Shown: positions 4,384 to 6,035 of the stretch, one piece after another | Layout: the number at the start of each line of letters is the position of its first letter | Position numbering within the stretch: the stretch's first letter is position 1 | Assembly: GCA_018609935.1 (NCBI GenBank) | Contig: JAHENH010000023.1 | Location: 1 to 6,035, forward strand | Source: Halobacteriales archaeon | GTDB lineage: Archaea; Halobacteriota; Halobacteria; Halorutilales; JAHENH01 | Reading direction: 5' to 3' | DNA length: 6,035 nucleotides | Notes under the pieces: model-generated | What the model saw: only the letters and a program-made list of their open reading frames with translations | What the model was told of the DNA's origin: nothing | Databases searched by the model: none | Program-made: the position numbers and the translations under genes

Positions 4384-5353
4384 TCTATCAATTATAGTTC
4401 CATGCTATAATGATCAACAACATATAGTGGACTGTATAAACTCGATATACAATCAAAACATAGAAGACATAGACTTTGAGGTATTGGTTTGTGATGATGG
4501 ATCTGTAGACAACACAACAAAGATCCTAGAAAACCTCGCTATCGAACACGAGGAAATAAGGATTTTATCTAACAACAAAAATCGGGGTATAAATTATACA
4601 CTACAACGATTAATAGAAAACTCAGAAAGTAAAAATATATTAAGGATAGATGCTGACTGCATCTTAAAACCTGATACAGTAGAAACTATATATAGAGAGC
4701 TAAGGATTGACTGTGATCTTGTTTTTGGTCGGATAGATGTATTGAATACAGAATATCTACATCCTGCTGTTTGTCAGTTTGGAAAACAAAAAAACAACGA
4801 ATTATACTTTGGAGGCGGATGTGTAGGGATGCGAAAAAAAAAGATAGTTGATAGTGGTGGAATAATAGAGAGTGGGAGTGAGACTCAGGAATTGATTGAT
4901 CGGGGACAAAAAAACAACTGGAAAATCCGATATCTAGAAAATGTTGGGGTAGAATCAAGCTTCCCAACAAACCTATACGAAATATTTAAACGGAAATATA
5001 GGAATACACAGATAGACCGATACCTACAGGATCCGGAAAGTTTTTCGGTTCGAGAGATACGTGGACCATTGTTTTGGACTGGATTATTTGTTTCTACTGT
5101 TTTTGGATTATATAGTGTAGATCTACTACGTATACCGGTTTTTTTGTTTGGTTTGGTGTTTCTGAAATATATGTGGGATTCGGTGGAGATAGTGCGGATT
5201 TCTGGTCGGGTAGGCCATCTATTGTGTTATCCAATATATAAAATGGTTTCTGGGGTTCTACGTACAGCTGGACTATATCGGAACCTCCCAGGTTTATTGG
5301 AGTTGTTAGCAGTTCGGTATCTTGGTTTTGTGTTAACAAGTGATAAGGCATGA
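4370..5353 (+). CDS. GT2 family glycosyltransferase with C-terminal hydrophobic helices
   Basis: A 327-residue GT-A-fold, family GT2 glycosyltransferase. The N-terminus DLSIIVPCYND (5-15) is the classic opening. The first acidic site is VCDDGS (D42, D43), and the metal-binding DxD is RIDADC (D94, D96). GGGCVGMRKK (148-157) and ETQELIDRG (171-179) occupy the acceptor/catalytic-base region; most relatives read ED-x-EL there, so Thr172 replaces the usual Asp. The C-terminal ~95 residues hold hydrophobic segments at about 234-250, 254-268 and 282-303, probably membrane-associated. Transfer of a sugar to a lipid-linked or membrane acceptor at the cytoplasmic face is therefore likely; donor unknown. 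The start is 4370 or 4373 (tandem ATG), with AGGTG upstream; it overlaps the previous gene by 14 bases. Base composition switches inside the gene near 5035. Confidence 0.93.
   Translation: MMDPDLSIIVPCYNDQQHIVDCINSIYNQNIEDIDFEVLVCDDGSVDNTTKILENLAIEHEEIRILSNNKNRGINYTLQRLIENSESKNILRIDADCILKPDTVETIYRELRIDCDLVFGRIDVLNTEYLHPAVCQFGKQKNNELYFGGGCVGMRKKKIVDSGGIIESGSETQELIDRGQKNNWKIRYLENVGVESSFPTNLYEIFKRKYRNTQIDRYLQDPESFSVREIRGPLFWTGLFVSTVFGLYSVDLLRIPVFLFGLVFLKYMWDSVEIVRISGRVGHLLCYPIYKMVSGVLRTAGLYRNLPGLLELLAVRYLGFVLTSDKA
5041..5220 (+). other. G+T-rich coding stretch within the GT2 gene
   Basis: By hand count about 127 of 180 bases are G or T (about 71 %), against about 31 % over 4201-4320 just upstream. 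Valines become GTT/GTG and leucines mostly TTG/TTA, while the A+C-rich membrane-protein gene at 3949 uses mainly CTA and GTA for the same residues. The change is therefore partly synonymous, not only due to hydrophobic residues. Confidence 0.7.
5339..5344 (+). promoter_or_regulatory. Ribosome binding site AGTGAT for the short GT2 gene at 5350
   Basis: AGTGAT is one base off GGTGAT and ends five bases before ATG 5350, the same spacing as the perfect site at 1277. It supports the ATGA-overlap start. Confidence 0.5.
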
Positions 5354-5940
5354 CTGAAAAGTTTGAGGCAGAAAAAGTAACAACAAGATCTATACTTGAA
5401 AAGGTATCTGTAGTAATCCCTACAGAAAAAGAGGATCCGGAAAACATAGAGACAATAAATAGCATCCCAGAAGGTGTAGACAGTATATATATACAAAACG
5501 AAGACAGTATAGCACAGGCAAGAAACTATGGAGTCGAACGTGCGGATACAGAAATAATTGTAGAGCTAGATGATGATATACAGGTTGATAAACCCATATT
5601 TATAAATTCTGTAAAATGGGTATTCTTAGACCGATATAGTGTTGTTGGGATGGAGGGCTGGGATTTTGACCTAATAGTTACAAGGTTTATAGCGTTTCAT
5701 AGGTCAGCATTCTATGACGTTGGTGGTTTTGATACAAGGCTTGGAGGACATATGGAAGATACTGATTTCGCAATAAAACTACAAAAAAATGGGTATAACC
5801 TTAAAAAAATACCACAAGAAGAAATTGAACATATAGATCATCCAACACGGATAAATACATGGGATAGACTTTGGAGACTATGCTATCTCTCAGCTAAACA
5901 TCCAAGTTATACAAAAAAATTGTGGAGTGGTGTATTATGA
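5350..5940 (+). CDS. Short GT2-like (GT-A fold) glycosyltransferase
   Basis: A 196-residue protein with GT2 hallmarks in compressed form. VSVVIPTEKED (19-29) is the first strand, SIAQARNYGVERADTE (53-68) is the helix that precedes the acidic site in GT2 enzymes, and ELDDDI (72-77) is the metal-binding DxD equivalent. FIAFHRSAFYDVGGFD (113-128) and HMEDTDFAIKLQ (134-145) contain the acceptor loop and the Glu-Asp pair (E136, D137) that supplies the usual catalytic base. HIDH (161-164) is a further possible metal or substrate site. It is 60-100 residues shorter than most GT2 enzymes, with little sequence between the first strand and the DDD site, yet both ends are intact, so it looks naturally small rather than broken. 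No membrane helix is obvious. ATGA overlaps join it to both neighbours; upstream AGTGAT is a near-perfect ribosome binding site. Confidence 0.88.
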   Translation: MTEKFEAEKVTTRSILEKVSVVIPTEKEDPENIETINSIPEGVDSIYIQNEDSIAQARNYGVERADTEIIVELDDDIQVDKPIFINSVKWVFLDRYSVVGMEGWDFDLIVTRFIAFHRSAFYDVGGFDTRLGGHMEDTDFAIKLQKNGYNLKKIPQEEIEHIDHPTRINTWDRLWRLCYLSAKHPSYTKKLWSGVL

Positions 5941-6035
5941 ATATAGGTATATATGAACAACGTACAGGATCCAAGCCTGGAGGTACGGAGACTTTTGTCA
6001 GGAAAACCATATCTTATCTCTCGAAAAACACAGGT
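5937..6035 (+). CDS. N-terminal start of another GT4-type glycosyltransferase (cut by window end)
   Basis: The last 33 codons of the window encode MNIGIYEQRTGSKPGG followed by TETFVRKTISYLSKNTG. A first beta-strand followed by a Gly-Gly-x-Glu loop and an amphipathic helix is the standard N-terminus of GT-B, GT4-type glycosyltransferases, as in the gene at 2813. No catalytic C-terminal motif can be seen because the gene runs off the window, so the family call rests on this start alone. The ATG overlaps the preceding TGA (ATGA) and GGTG lies four bases upstream. It would be the fourth glycosyltransferase gene in the cluster and shows that the operon continues beyond the window. Confidence 0.75.
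   Translation, partial: MNIGIYEQRTGSKPGGTETFVRKTISYLSKNTG

Noticed and set aside
5094..5465. 123-codon open frame on the - strand across the GT2/GT2 junction
   Set aside because: It is antisense to two well-supported transferase genes, no family resembles its translation, and all other genes are on the + strand.
812..5972. Seven GGATCC sites (812, 1487, 3044, 4375, 5029, 5433, 5967) as a recognition or recombination word
   Set aside because: Five of seven encode Asp-Pro after a G-ending codon, so protein sequence explains most of the excess over the roughly one expected.
1..6035. Firm assignment to a haloarchaeal virus
   Set aside because: Protein types and ribosome binding sites fit, but by eye CTAG (about fifteen copies) is not strongly avoided, GATC is abundant, and the proteins are only mildly acidic; no structural virus gene is present.
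1..6035. CRISPR arrays, tRNA or rRNA genes, insertion-sequence ends, attachment sites
   Set aside because: No regularly spaced repeats, cloverleaf sequences, transposase motifs or flanking duplications were found; the sequence is fully accounted for by coding genes.

Overview
The window is wall-to-wall protein coding on the + strand. Fifteen genes (thirteen complete, one cut at each end) follow one another with only two non-coding bases (2671-2672) between the first and last base. Eight of the fourteen junctions are ATGA overlaps, two are TAATG, two are abutting TAG-ATG, one is a 14-base overlap and one has a 2-base gap. I see no internal promoter, terminator or RNA gene, so the segment reads as part of one long operon.

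Organism: probably an archaeon, and probably an archaeal virus, provirus or other accessory element rather than a core chromosome region. Nearly every start has a ribosome binding site of the GGTGAT / GAGGTG type, and Ile ATA and Arg AGA/AGG codons dominate. G+C is roughly 35-40 % by eye. Several small proteins (DUF5131 type, ribbon-helix-helix, short zinc fingers, HTH with a Cys/His tail, one-helix membrane proteins) are the kind that fill archaeal viruses and plasmids. This is inference: no capsid, terminase, replication or integrase gene is visible. The proteins are only mildly acidic and CTAG is not strongly avoided, so an extremely halophilic host is not demonstrated.

Layout. 1-258: C-terminal end of an unrecognised protein. 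255-1007: DUF5131 (phage Gp37/Gp68-like) protein with a Cys cluster. 1007-2670: small genes for a ribbon-helix-helix regulator, two mini zinc fingers, a one-helix membrane peptide, an HTH-like protein, a SAP-like protein and a DUF4258-like protein. 2673-2816: a second one-helix membrane peptide. 2813-6035: a surface-glycan module with a GT4 (WbaZ-like) transferase, a two-helix membrane protein with a coiled coil and CxxC, a GT2 transferase with C-terminal hydrophobic helices, a short GT2 transferase, and the start of another GT4 transferase.

Working together (inference): the downstream genes could build or extend a glycan on a lipid carrier or protein at the cytoplasmic face of the membrane, with the CxxC membrane protein as a possible partner. 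The upstream small genes look like DNA-binding or regulatory accessory functions co-transcribed with it. An element-borne glycosylation cassette could modify the virion or the host surface, but nothing here fixes the acceptor.
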